Part shown: positions 15,933-25,267 of the stretch, piece after piece
How the letters are laid out: every line of letters starts with the position of its first letter
How positions within the stretch are numbered: the stretch's first letter is position 1
NCBI RefSeq assembly: GCF_000526775.1
Contig: NZ_JAGS01000001.1
Location: forward strand, 2,108,001-2,172,000
Direction of reading: 5' to 3'
Source of the DNA: Ruminococcus albus AD2013
GTDB taxonomy: Bacteria > Bacillota > Clostridia > Oscillospirales > Ruminococcaceae
Length of the DNA: 64,000 nt
Notes under the pieces: generated by a model
Databases searched by the model: none
Told to the model about the DNA's origin: nothing
The model's input: the letters and a program-made list of their open reading frames with translations, nothing else
Translations under genes and position numbers: made by a program

Positions 15933-17069
15933 TCAGTTCCTGTTCCCGTCCCCGCTCCTTATCCCTTTTACATAACTTGCAAGAACTGTAACATCATTAA
16001 CATTTATCACACCATCACCGTTTATATCAGCGCGTTCAGCCATCCTGCCGCTTAATAGTCTGAATCCTTTGATATGTGCACAAATACGTATGATGTCTGT
16101 CACATTTGCCTTATGGTCAAGGTCAATATCATACTTAGAATAATTCTGCTTTATGTATTCATCATAATCAAAGTCTTTAACAGCTGTCAGCGGCATCCCG
16201 ACCTGAAACTTTGCTCCAATGCCTTCAGGCGTGTAGGCAGAATGATCGGCGCTGAATACTTCACTTCCCGATGCCATATATAAGCTTTCACCTTTCAGAT
16301 CATCCCATGTACAGTCATAATTATAATAGTTCCCGTCATCCAGCCGCATAATATTCCACGCATGGGCATCTTTACCGCCAATGCCCGCAACAAGCAGACA
16401 TTCTTCGCCAATGTAGTTCATTACCAGCTGAAAAGTACGTGCATATGATTCGCACACACCTTTTCCGTTAACTATCACACCAATGGGAGAATGTGCATCC
16501 GCATCTGTTGAAGGTCTGTTGCCGTCATATGCAAACTCAGCAGATGATACCAGCAATTCCTCAAAAGCTGCTGCTTTTTCATATGAAGTCGGCAGCCTTT
16601 TCAGCTTTTCTGCGCAGCTTTCAAGATAATTGCATATTTCAGCACGGTGCTCTGCCCGTATCTGCCCAAATGCATATGCTTTAGGTACCAGCATCAACAG
16701 CTTATCGCCCTCCACAGCAACAGTAGGTGAAAGAAAAAACAGCAGAGGCATATCATTCCGCATTGTAAAATACACTTCCTTAGCCTCGTTTTTGCTCAAA
16801 CCAAATTCCGTGTAATCAACACTGTCAAATACATAATAGCCTTTGTAATTCTCTATGTCACGATCATCACTGTACAATTCTTCCGCTGAACTTTTTAACC
16901 TCAGATAAAATTCCTGCTTCAATTCACCCGAAGAAGTCTGTGCAAGACCGCTGTAGCCATGATCTGTACTGCCCGAACCGGCAGATATACTTTCTGCACA
17001 AGCAGGTACAGCAGCAGAAAAGAGGATCGACAAAGCCGCAAATATACCCGCTGTTTTCCTGATAATCAT
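15933..17069 (-). CDS. Secreted transglutaminase-like protein with C-terminal type I dockerin
   Basis: 378 residues. Signal peptide ~1-25 (ending PACA). Residues ~75-270 carry a transglutaminase/protease-like core with a complete candidate triad: Cys in GKGVCESYA (~205), His in DAHAWNI (~236) and Asp in YNYDCTWDD (~254). The C-terminal ~65 residues are a two-repeat dockerin (YDIDLDHKANVTDIIRICAH and ADINGDGVINVNDVTVLAS), which would bind Ca2+ and a cohesin on a scaffold. In other dockerin systems such modules suggest a peptidase or cross-linking role. The first Ca-loop of repeat 1 is less canonical (DLDHKANV) than repeat 2. Probably a cellulosome-type or surface-complex component. Confidence 0.87.
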   Translation of the reverse strand: MIIRKTAGIFAALSILFSAAVPACAESISAGSGSTDHGYSGLAQTSSGELKQEFYLRLKSSAEELYSDDRDIENYKGYYVFDSVDYTEFGLSKNEAKEVYFTMRNDMPLLFFLSPTVAVEGDKLLMLVPKAYAFGQIRAEHRAEICNYLESCAEKLKRLPTSYEKAAAFEELLVSSAEFAYDGNRPSTDADAHSPIGVIVNGKGVCESYARTFQLVMNYIGEECLLVAGIGGKDAHAWNIMRLDDGNYYNYDCTWDDLKGESLYMASGSEVFSADHSAYTPEGIGAKFQVGMPLTAVKDFDYDEYIKQNYSKYDIDLDHKANVTDIIRICAHIKGFRLLSGRMAERADINGDGVINVNDVTVLASYVKGIRSGDGNRN

Positions 17070-17129
17070 TTTTTCACCTCAGCAATATCCGATCAGAACA
17101 CATAATTATTTTTCATCATACTTTATACA

Positions 17130-17162
17130 AATGACCCGAAAGCCGGAAGCCTCCGAGTCATT
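17130..17162 (-). terminator. Terminator of the RCC1-dockerin gene
   Basis: On the minus strand AATGACTCGG...CCGGCTTTCGGGTCATT forms an imperfect stem just past the stop codon of the large dockerin protein. Confidence 0.6.
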
Positions 17163-17179
17163 TTATCATTTTTTACACC

Positions 17180-20100
17180 TCAGCTTATGAGCTTTTTGCC
17201 CTTGATATGTGCAGCTATCTTTGTGACATCGGTGATATTGATCTTGCCGTCCTTGTTAATGTCAGCATAAATGATCTTATCAGCCGCAAGCATTCTCTTG
17301 CCCTTGATATGCGCTGCTACAAGAGTGACATCGGTAATATTGATCTTATTATCACCGTTTACATCGCCCAGCTTTCCGCCTGTTACGGTATAAGTGAATT
17401 CCAGTTCACCCTTATATATGCCCATTCCGCATATGAGGCCTGTGTATTCACCGGCAGATGTAAAGCTCTCACCTTCAGCGACAAAGTAATCTGCATTGCG
17501 CACAAGCGTCTTGCCATTAAGTGTAACTATCGGGTCGATGTCCTGCTCTTCGCCGTTGTATTTAAGTTCAGCGATCTCGATCTGTGCATCGGCGATACTC
17601 AGTCTTGTCATGGGTACAGCTTTCCAGTACAGCGACTCGCTGCCCTCAACGCTCGCCTTGTCAAAAGGCAGGCTGCCGTTGCTGTCGGTCACGAACTGGT
17701 TGACATAACCCAGACCATCATCCGAAAGCTCCATATACTCCTGATTAAATCCGTAAACATTGTAAATGCAATCAGGCAGAAGATCAGCGAATGTATCCTC
17801 AGCATCATTAACATCATCAGCTGTATCTGCATTTACCGACTGTGTTTCGGTCTCAAAAGCAGGCAGGCTGGCATATACATCGTCAAGTTTAACAGGGGTC
17901 GCTGGGTTTTTCTCCCATAAAAAACCTTTTCGGTCATATATACCACATCGCTCAGGATCGCTGTCATGTGTAATATTATGACCCCAAATATATATATTAT
18001 TATTATTATCAATATACATACTGCAACAGCCAAGATTTGTCACAGTTTTAACATTTCCTGCAATCTTAACAGGTGGATAATAATAAAAATCTGAGTGATC
18101 GTCCGCAGTTATGTCTATGAAATTACCATTATTCAAACGAACACTAATACCACTGCTACTGATAATGTAATCCTTCATGTCTGGATACACATCTTTCAAA
18201 TAGCGCATATCTGTATTATCGCCTACTTTGTAAAGATCTCCATTCTCAGCTAGTATCAATGCATTAAGTGTAATTGAAGATGAGCTAACTTCTTTTATGC
18301 CTGTCATGCGTATCTGATCTGAATAATTATAATCTTTACGAGGATAATCGTTATAAACACCTAGTGTATGAAAATCTCCGTTATTAGTAATATAATATAC
18401 ACAAATAATTCCAAATTCAACACTATTTACATCATCAGCTATCTTAGTCATGTCATTATAACCAGGATCATAACCAGAATTAGGGATGCTTGCTAAATAT
18501 CCCCACATATACAATTCATTCTTTTCTGTTATACACGCGCCAATATCATGACTTGAAGAGTAAGAAACAGATCTGACGTTTCTCAGCGCCTTTAGCGTAG
18601 TTCCACCCTCATCATGAACATATAAATCTCCATTTTTTGTAACATAAGCATAATTATAAATTACAGTATTATTTGAATTAGTATATCCACTACCCAAACT
18701 GAAGTCCTTTACATTTTCAGCGATCAATGTCGGTCTTTCATATTTGTTCCAACCCCAAAAATATAGGTTATCATCTTTGGTAAGAATTGCAATATTCTGA
18801 TGAATTATCTTAGCTTCTTTCACATTAGGAATGCTGTAATATTCATAATCGTTACCTGATGTTAGAATACCCCAAATAAATAATGTGCCATTTGCATCAA
18901 TAAATCCCATGCAGCCTCCTGCTGATATTCCTTCGACCAGTTTCATGCCATTGCCCTTTCTATAACTAAGCGTTTTCTTTGATCTTACAACGCTCAGATA
19001 CTCGGGCGGATTATCATCTTCCTTGGGGTCTGTTGGTTGATCGTCTTTCGGGGGATCGTCTTCTTTAGGCGGTTTTACAGGCTTGATCGGCATAATTGAA
19101 CGGTCATATCTCATCACAACGATACTACTGTAATAATCCTGAAATTCAAAATTATATGGCTTAAAATACGCATTGTTCATTTCTACTGTGATCTCATAGT
19201 TACCTTTTACCAGCCATAGATCAGTTGTACCGTTCTTATTCAATTTCTGCCCGGAAATGACTTTCTCCCCGGTACTCAGGTCTTTTAGATAGACAGTAGC
19301 ATTGGAAAGTTTTCCGCCATCTTCATCAAGAAAGTGAACTTTGCATTTGTGTTGATAATGTTTACATGTGCCTTTTCCATGATCGCCATAAGTCTTAGAC
19401 CAGTAGAATTGCCATAGATAATGGTCCATTTTAAACACAATATCAGTTATCTTTTCTAAACCAACTATATCCATCTCAATATTAGCAAATGCTTCATAAT
19501 AAAGCTTTCCTGAAACACAACTTCCGCACTGATGTTTGGCGTTTATCGAAGTATTATCGGTTTCATTTATCACAAAATGCAGTCCTCCTCCGATATCTGT
19601 AAGGATATAAGCGATGTTATCACTGAAAAGAGTAAATTTAGGTGAGAGGATGAATCCGATGCTCGCATCAAGCTTTGTAGATAACTCGAAACCGGTTTCT
19701 GGCAATCTGGTCTGATTTGTTCCCTCAAAAGTATAAACATGATATTCAAATGTTGGAGTAAAATCAATATACCCCTTTGCAGTAACAGTGGCTTTTCCTT
19801 TAAAATACAGCTTAGGATCCATCTCAGCTGTGATACCGAAAAGTGTTGCAAGCGTTACACGACTTATCGTATGCTGATAGTAGCCTTCAAAATCCATAGT
19901 AAGAGCGAGTTCCAAGCTCAATGGAAGGGATATTCTTACAAAATCTATATCATCGAAAAAGCCTGATCCATATTTATAGATCTTAAGATCCAGACCCACA
20001 TTGATTTTAAAATAACCATCAAATCTACTATGCACATTCCATCCGTCGTTTTTATCTATCGAATCAGGTTCAGACTTAAGAAACTTGAATGTAAAATCTG

Positions 20101-21130
20101 TACCTGCATTATAATCTTTATAAAGCACATTAAGTTCCTGAGTTTCCATTTCAGGAATATCATCAAAATCATAGAGTTTGCCTGTACCGTTATATTCATC
20201 AGGTATTTCAGGCAATTCTACATCATCACCGAGAAATGTGATACCCTCATCTGCATAGCTGTCATCAATTGTCACAGTCGCATCACTTGAATCGATATCG
20301 ATCTTTATGACCTTTAAAACTTCATCTTCATTAATATCGCCTTCGGTAATAACTACATTATCACCATCAACAGTTACACTGCCTACTTTTGCGATAACAA
20401 TATTTTCAATGTCGCCTGCCGTGAAAATATCGCCCTCTTTAAGTGCCTTTACACGGTCGCTTGCATTGCTTATGGTGTAAGTCACAGTGCTGTTATCCTC
20501 ACCGCTGACTATTTCACCATCGGCTTCATCAAATCGGATAACGTCATCTTCAAACACGATAAAATTGTTATTTTTGTCATCATCAAGATTCAGTACCCTG
20601 TCGCTGTCGAAATCATCAGTGGTAAGCGCAAGAAAATCCTGATACCTCTTGGTATACATCTCATAGGTATACGCTTCACCCAGAGGTCTGTACGTGGTAG
20701 TGTCCACCATGAATACCTTCACCAGAAAATACTCGGGCATAGTATCTATATCGATCTCTACAGTTTCCGATGAAGAACCTGTAAGTATTTCAGCCATTCC
20801 CTTACCGAGCATAACTGTGCCTTCGTCATCATAGATACCTACGATCATCGTACAGTTTTGAACAAAGCTGTACTCAACAGTTACATTTTTGCCGTCAACT
20901 GCGACATTCTGAATGGTAAATCCCATATCGTCGTTCTCTTCACTGCTGTTGATCTTATCGACCAGCATATTTCCGAGTGCGTTGTTACCCTCCAGCTTTA
21001 CCTCATCATCTTTGATTTCTGCAGTATTTAAATCAGCAGAAACAGCTGAATCAGCAGTAGCAGGAACTACTCCCAACATCGAAAAAGCCAATGTAAAGCC
21101 TGTTATCGCAGAAATAATTCGTTTTAGCAT
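17180..21130 (-). CDS. Very large secreted dockerin protein with RCC1-like repeats
   Basis: About 1316 residues. The start is taken as the ATG at 21130 (MLKRIISAITG), eight bases after AAAGGAG; an ATG six bases earlier is too close to the ribosome site. Signal peptide ~1-28. An acidic beta-rich N-terminal half without a clear family is followed by a Cna-B-like segment (~595-665), a Pro/Asp/Lys linker (~680-710), about seven RCC1-like repeats (~720-1080, recurring NGDLYxxG and NIYIWG), a short MBG-like beta domain (~1180-1250, SAGEYTGLICGM) and a two-repeat type I dockerin (DVNGDNKINITDV, DINKDGKINITDV). By dockerin knowledge it docks on a cohesin scaffold. RCC1 propellers usually bind proteins; the target here is unknown. 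Confidence 0.83.
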   Translation of the reverse strand: MLKRIISAITGFTLAFSMLGVVPATADSAVSADLNTAEIKDDEVKLEGNNALGNMLVDKINSSEENDDMGFTIQNVAVDGKNVTVEYSFVQNCTMIVGIYDDEGTVMLGKGMAEILTGSSSETVEIDIDTMPEYFLVKVFMVDTTTYRPLGEAYTYEMYTKRYQDFLALTTDDFDSDRVLNLDDDKNNNFIVFEDDVIRFDEADGEIVSGEDNSTVTYTISNASDRVKALKEGDIFTAGDIENIVIAKVGSVTVDGDNVVITEGDINEDEVLKVIKIDIDSSDATVTIDDSYADEGITFLGDDVELPEIPDEYNGTGKLYDFDDIPEMETQELNVLYKDYNAGTDFTFKFLKSEPDSIDKNDGWNVHSRFDGYFKINVGLDLKIYKYGSGFFDDIDFVRISLPLSLELALTMDFEGYYQHTISRVTLATLFGITAEMDPKLYFKGKATVTAKGYIDFTPTFEYHVYTFEGTNQTRLPETGFELSTKLDASIGFILSPKFTLFSDNIAYILTDIGGGLHFVINETDNTSINAKHQCGSCVSGKLYYEAFANIEMDIVGLEKITDIVFKMDHYLWQFYWSKTYGDHGKGTCKHYQHKCKVHFLDEDGGKLSNATVYLKDLSTGEKVISGQKLNKNGTTDLWLVKGNYEITVEMNNAYFKPYNFEFQDYYSSIVVMRYDRSIMPIKPVKPPKEDDPPKDDQPTDPKEDDNPPEYLSVVRSKKTLSYRKGNGMKLVEGISAGGCMGFIDANGTLFIWGILTSGNDYEYYSIPNVKEAKIIHQNIAILTKDDNLYFWGWNKYERPTLIAENVKDFSLGSGYTNSNNTVIYNYAYVTKNGDLYVHDEGGTTLKALRNVRSVSYSSSHDIGACITEKNELYMWGYLASIPNSGYDPGYNDMTKIADDVNSVEFGIICVYYITNNGDFHTLGVYNDYPRKDYNYSDQIRMTGIKEVSSSSITLNALILAENGDLYKVGDNTDMRYLKDVYPDMKDYIISSSGISVRLNNGNFIDITADDHSDFYYYPPVKIAGNVKTVTNLGCCSMYIDNNNNIYIWGHNITHDSDPERCGIYDRKGFLWEKNPATPVKLDDVYASLPAFETETQSVNADTADDVNDAEDTFADLLPDCIYNVYGFNQEYMELSDDGLGYVNQFVTDSNGSLPFDKASVEGSESLYWKAVPMTRLSIADAQIEIAELKYNGEEQDIDPIVTLNGKTLVRNADYFVAEGESFTSAGEYTGLICGMGIYKGELEFTYTVTGGKLGDVNGDNKINITDVTLVAAHIKGKRMLAADKIIYADINKDGKINITDVTKIAAHIKGKKLIS

Positions 21131-21359
21131 AAGCATCGCTCCTTTATAAATTTGATTACTCAATTATAACATATTAGCTGTGAGAAATCAACATTAACAA
21201 TTTGATTTCCGAAATTTTAGGCATTTTAAATCATTAATTGATCGCCTTAAACCTGATGTGGTTATCAATCAAACAATTTAAAAATCATAAGAATATTAAG
21301 CTTTCATTTGACGGCTGCACTTTATGAAAACTCCCATTTTTACATCAAATAAATGACAA

Positions 21360-21596
21360 TGTGCATGAGGATATGTATAGCGATATGATCGCAAGGACGA
21401 AAATTCGGGGCTGAAAAGCACTGCTGAAATACTGGAAGATATCCTTACCGAGTCAAAGCTCACCGATGCTGATTTGCGTATGCTGGCAGATAAAGTACTG
21501 GTACATCAGAACAATGATAAATCCCTTGAAGTGAAGCTTGTATTCACCGGTGCGTTCTCACCAAGCTGTACTTTGGAGATAGACGGCAATCAATAA
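21360..21596 (+). pseudogene. C-terminal fragment of a large serine recombinase
   Basis: Translation gives DMYSDMIAR, then after a frame break STAEILEDILTESKLTDADL and LADKVLVHQNNDKSLEVKLV, ending at a TAA. This is the pattern of the coiled-coil/C-terminal region of large serine recombinases. The catalytic N-terminus is missing. A second fragment with a nearly identical DMYNDMIAK stretch occurs at 25190. Confidence 0.7.
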
Positions 21597-21616
21597 AAGA
21601 AGAGGTTGTTGCAACA

Positions 21617-21649
21617 GCAGCACCCTCTAACCATATCCGAACATCAGAG
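21617..21649. repeat. 33-bp repeat, copy 1
   Basis: Identical, in opposite orientation, to 52020-52052 (core CTCTGATGTTCGGATATGG plus AGAGGGTGCTGC). Each copy adjoins mobile-element sequence and runs into an imperfect terminator-like hairpin containing TTGCAACA. Confidence 0.8.
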
Positions 21650-21778
21650 AAATCTGACCCATAGTATCCAATTAATGCAGTTCACTCTGAAATTTATACC
21701 GTTTACTCCAAAATAATAGCAATTGTACGAATGTTGAATTATAATAAGACCATCGAAACAAGAGGTACAAAAAAATCT

Positions 21779-21844
21779 ATGAATAAGAAAAAGGAGATTT
21801 GCAAAATGCAGGACTGGTTTGATATTTGGGGCTGGTTTTTATAA
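21779..21844 (+). CDS. Trp-rich micro-ORF with strong ribosome binding site
   Basis: AAAAAGGAG, eight bases, then the ATG at 21806 encodes MQDWFDIWGWFL and a stop. An in-frame upstream ATG at 21779 would add nine lysine-rich residues. Three Trp in 12 residues are very unusual by chance. A TATAAT lies at 21740-21745, although the -35 is weak. There are no Trp-biosynthesis genes nearby, so attenuation is unlikely. A peptide signal or leader is possible but unproven. Confidence 0.4.
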   Translation: MNKKKEICKMQDWFDIWGWFL

Positions 21845-22037
21845 TTATTAAAAACCCGGAGTAAACTATTAATTTATATCCGATACATTATATCATAGAT
21901 CTGTTTTTGTATCATTTATAAGGCTGCAGCGAAAAAAAGAACTTGTGCTCTTTCGTTCATTGCGGCAACAGAATTTTGTTTTGAAATGTTATATACATTA
22001 ACATGAAAAGTAATTGATCAGTTATTAATAAAAAACA

Positions 22038-22133
22038 CGGCTATCCCTTTAACGCACCAACAAAAAGTGCAATATAACAATTTCATATTCCGATATTACA
22101 CCATTTAATCTGGTGTGTAAACGGGATAACCGG
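22038..22133. repeat. 96-bp imperfect palindrome upstream of the M23 gene
   Basis: The left arm CGGCTATCCCTTTAACGCAC pairs (about 18 of 21) with the right arm ending GTAAACGGGATAACCG. Inside the right half is a small palindrome ACACCATTTAATCTGGTGT. The right half is shared with 25268-25307. It lies in the leader of the M23 peptidase gene. Confidence 0.65.
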
Positions 22134-22168
22134 AAACCAAAAATTATAGCTAAGGAGTAAATTTAATT

Positions 22169-23059
22169 ATGAAGAAATTTTCAAAACCATTTATAAGTAT
22201 CTTTTTGACAATCGTAATCGTTATTTCGATGCTGCCTATGGCTGCGTTTGCGGCATCATACAACACGGACTATTGGAATCATTCAGAGCCAAGCCGTACT
22301 CTCTCAAATGGCAGCAGGGGCGATGATGTAAAGTGGCTTCAGTGTGCGATCAATAACCTTATTGTTAATGGCGATAGAAGCGGTTCTCGTCTTTCTACTT
22401 CTAAATTAGATGTTGATGGTGCTTTTGGCAATGCAACAAAGACAGCAGTTTTAGCATTCCAGAGAAAGTATAATTTAGCAGTAGATGGTTATTTTGGTCC
22501 TGCTTCCCGTTCAAAGATGAAGTCAGTACTTCGTTCTGGAACAATAGTTACACCCACAAAGAGACAGTTCAGCTGGCCTGTTCCCGGTGTTGCGGCAATT
22601 TCCTCTGCATTCGTTGACGGCAGAAATCATGGTGCGATAGATATTGCAGCACCTACCGGTACATCTGTCAGAGCAGCAGCTGCAGGTACTGTACAGACCT
22701 ATCCCGGCAGCTGGAACGGTGGTGCGGGTAATTACGTTGTAATCACTCATAAGATCGAAGGTAAAACCTACCTGACTGTTTATATGCACCTGAGCCAGAT
22801 CACTATTGCAAACGGTGCAACCGTTTCAGCCGGAACAGAGATCGGAAAAGTCGGCAGCACAGGCAATAGCTCCGGTCCTCACCTTGATTTCTCTATCCGT
22901 GAAGGCAGTTACTCCGGTACAAGACTTGATCCCGGCTACTACACCACTATTCCTTCAGGTCTGTACAACTGCACAAACTGTGCAAATTACGTAAATGAGA
23001 TCAACACTTACAAGAATAATGTATATGCTTTATCCGCATACAAACATTCAAATTATTGA
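22169..23059 (+). CDS. Secreted M23 peptidase with peptidoglycan-binding domain
   Basis: 296 residues with a signal peptide (~1-28, ending AAFAAS). Residues ~45-125 form a PG_binding_1 domain (GDDVKWLQCA, VDGAFGNATKTAVLAFQRKY, VDGYFGPASR). Residues ~134-260 form an M23/LytM endopeptidase domain with the zinc motif NHGAIDIAAP and the catalytic YMHLSQ. The second zinc motif, normally HxH, reads PHLDFSI, with Asp in place of the second His. By family it cleaves peptidoglycan cross-bridges or stem peptides. The ~36-residue tail contains NCTNCANY. Ribosome site AAGGAG. It sits inside recombinase debris and has its own terminator. Confidence 0.87.
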   Translation: MKKFSKPFISIFLTIVIVISMLPMAAFAASYNTDYWNHSEPSRTLSNGSRGDDVKWLQCAINNLIVNGDRSGSRLSTSKLDVDGAFGNATKTAVLAFQRKYNLAVDGYFGPASRSKMKSVLRSGTIVTPTKRQFSWPVPGVAAISSAFVDGRNHGAIDIAAPTGTSVRAAAAGTVQTYPGSWNGGAGNYVVITHKIEGKTYLTVYMHLSQITIANGATVSAGTEIGKVGSTGNSSGPHLDFSIREGSYSGTRLDPGYYTTIPSGLYNCTNCANYVNEINTYKNNVYALSAYKHSNY

Positions 23060-23149
23060 TCTCAGTTGCAAAGCATGATGGCAACCGCCGGATCAGCCGG
23101 TCCTGTGCAGGGACCGAGTAATGGTTGGCGTTTGCTGATATTCAAAAAA

Positions 23150-23182
23150 ACAGTCACAGGATCGGTTTATTCCTGTGGCTGT
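23150..23182 (+). terminator. Terminator of the M23 gene
   Basis: ACAGTCACAGGA pairs with TTCCTGTGGCTGT and is followed by TTTT. Confidence 0.75.
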
Positions 23183-23464
23183 TTTGGCGTAATGCATAAA
23201 GTTATATCAAACTTCAAAGCGATGATCACGGTAACTTATCATGGAAAAGAAAAGATACACACAGCGTTTTTCCTGTCCGCAGAACTACATTTTCACTTTC
23301 TGCAACAGCAGTGCCTGCAAACGGTCATCTGTTTCACATTCAAAAACTATCACAGGTGAGATTTATTGGTGAAAACAGCAAGCCAATAAAACCTGTCCCC
23401 AAAACAAATACAGATATAGCAATGCTCCGAAGTATTTTGAACACTTCGGGGCATTGCTCGGTTA

Positions 23465-23953
23465 TCCATGATTATTCGCCGCCTTTTTCCGTACACTTCA
23501 TCGAGTGTCATCTCCACCCCCCCTGTTTCAGACTTCCTGCGCAGTTCCGCCTTGTACTTGTTGCAGGTCTTACGGCTTACTTTAGCAGCAGCCTTCCTGA
23601 CATTGAGTGTTGCTCCTTTACGCCGTCTGATCTGTTTGCCGTTCCGTCCGGCGTTCTCTATACCTTCTGCTGTCCTCCGATGAAGATCGTCAGCGTTCTC
23701 ATTACCTATGTCATAGAGTCATGTTTAGCTCTATACCCTCGGCAGCATTACGGTTCATACGGATCACGCTGTAAAATACGATAATGTCACCGCCCTGCAC
23801 CTGTTTCAGAAGCTTTTCATGCTCACTGCGCCCTGCGGACTTAGTTCCGGTGTAAGCTTCTTTGTATATGAGGACGGTCTGGTATACCTTGATGATGTTG
23901 CGCTCCTGCCGCCCGATGCAGATGTTACTGATATTGTGCTTATTGCGGCACAC
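23465..23953 (-). pseudogene. Degenerate small serine resolvase
   Basis: Minus-strand translation shows IGRQERNIIKVYQ, then YKEAYTGTKSAGRSEHEKLL and GDIIVFYSVIRMNRNAAEG, which match the catalytic domain of Tn3/resolvase-type recombinases. After a break, RRTAEGIENAGRNGKQIRRR and SRKTCNKYKAELRRK match the C-terminal DNA-binding part. The N-terminal catalytic serine segment is missing and the frame is interrupted, so the gene is dead. A GC-rich inverted repeat (23421-23461) follows it. Confidence 0.75.
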
Positions 23954-24138
23954 GTCACGTTAAGGGTATCAAAAACTCTTGCATAAAAATAATCAAGACC
24001 ACGGATCGTGATGTATCAGTGGTCATTATATTTGTGTGGCACAGATGGTTTTCGGGTGAGCGCGGGGAAAGTGCGGATATATGAAAAATACGGGTATTTT
24101 CATTTGAGAAAGTACCCGTATTGTTATATCTATAATTA

Positions 24139-24936
24139 TTATACTACGATAGAACCGCTTCCGCCGGGACGTCTGTATGCGCCCCTGTATGTTTTGCTGA
24201 AGAAGTTGTAAGAGCCGTTTCCACGGAAGTACAGATAGCTCTCATTGAAAGTGCTCTTGTGATTGAAATAGTATGTTACTGCTTCTTTAACGCCTGTGGT
24301 AACTTCGTTTGAAAACTTTGTCAAACCTGCATAGCTTGATGAACCGGAGAACTGATTAGGCTGTGTGATAACTCCGTATACGGTATTAGGGAAGCTGCCT
24401 GAGCTCTTGCGGTTCATTATAACCTCAACAACAAGTGCCTTCTCATACATTGAGATGTTGTTGCTTTTTGCCTCATGTGCAACACAGTTGCAGATGCGTA
24501 TGTAATCGGTCTTACTTATGCCGGAAGGATAAGCAGTCGTTATGCCCAGTGCTTTCTTCATTGCATTGAGTGACTTTGTTCCGAATATGCCGTCAACTTC
24601 GCTTGCACCCATATACTTCTTCTGGAATTTTTTAACAGCCGCTGTTGTATTAGCACCGAAAGCACCATCAACAGTCAAAGCCGGAGATGCCATACCCAGC
24701 TTGTTCAGAGCACACTGGAGCCACTTTACTGAATCACCATTGCTTCCATTCTTCAGTGTAGTTGAAGGTGTTGCGTGAAGCTGATATGATGTACCGGACA
24801 GTGAAAGTGCAGCTGATGCGGTTATTGATGTTGAATTGAAAATATCAGGTACTGTTGTACCTGTGAGAGCAGAACCTCCTGCGAGAAGAGTGAATGCCAG
24901 TATAACTGACGCGGTTTTCTTGAATGTGGTGTTCAT
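24139..24936 (-). CDS. Secreted SleB-type cell wall hydrolase with peptidoglycan-binding domain
   Basis: About 265 residues. The start is taken at the ATG at 24936 (MNTTFKKTA) after AAAGGAAG. A signal peptide is followed by a PG_binding_1 domain (GDSVKWLQCA, VDGAFGANTTAAVKKFQKKY, VDGIFGTKSL) and a Hydrolase_2/SleB domain (RICNCVAHEAKSNN, VVEVIMNRKSSGSFPNTVYG, TQPNQFS, YYFNHKSTF, YFRGNGSYNFFS). SleB-type proteins are lytic transglycosylases of spore cortex or vegetative peptidoglycan. The binding domain is clearly related to that of the M23 protein 1 kb away. Nothing shows whether it is spore-specific. Confidence 0.88.
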   Translation of the reverse strand: MNTTFKKTASVILAFTLLAGGSALTGTTVPDIFNSTSITASAALSLSGTSYQLHATPSTTLKNGSNGDSVKWLQCALNKLGMASPALTVDGAFGANTTAAVKKFQKKYMGASEVDGIFGTKSLNAMKKALGITTAYPSGISKTDYIRICNCVAHEAKSNNISMYEKALVVEVIMNRKSSGSFPNTVYGVITQPNQFSGSSSYAGLTKFSNEVTTGVKEAVTYYFNHKSTFNESYLYFRGNGSYNFFSKTYRGAYRRPGGSGSIVV

Positions 24937-25189
24937 TGTAATTCTTCCTTTCAAATTTAAATTACTTTAGTTTTTTCCGAAATGCCGTTGTAAAATCCTT
25001 TATTTTGTTTTTTCATTTCGTTGTTTGACTGTACTTGAAGTATAGCACTTACGGTCAAGAAAGTCAGTTTTTTGAGAGTCAACAGTTGAAAAATCGGAGT
25101 GAATGGTATATACAGCACGTTTGTTTTGCACGCAATTTAAGCTCGTTTTTGGATACAGACTTCTTCCGGACAACGGATAAACAATAAAG

Positions 25190-25256
25190 CACATACAGAT
25201 ATGTACAACGATATGATCGCAAAGCGTGAAGCCGAGATCAAAGAAAACCGCCAAGT
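25190..25256 (+). pseudogene. Second serine-recombinase fragment
   Basis: AHTDMYNDMIAKREAEIKEN matches the coiled-coil part of the recombinase fragment at 21360. Only about 20 codons remain. Confidence 0.5.
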
Positions 25257-25267
25257 ATTTCAAGTTT

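Noticed and set aside
21845..22168. Possible c-di-AMP (ydaO-type) riboswitch upstream of the M23 hydrolase gene
   Set aside because: The location is typical, but I could not find the conserved ydaO core; the palindrome matches a repeat found elsewhere instead.
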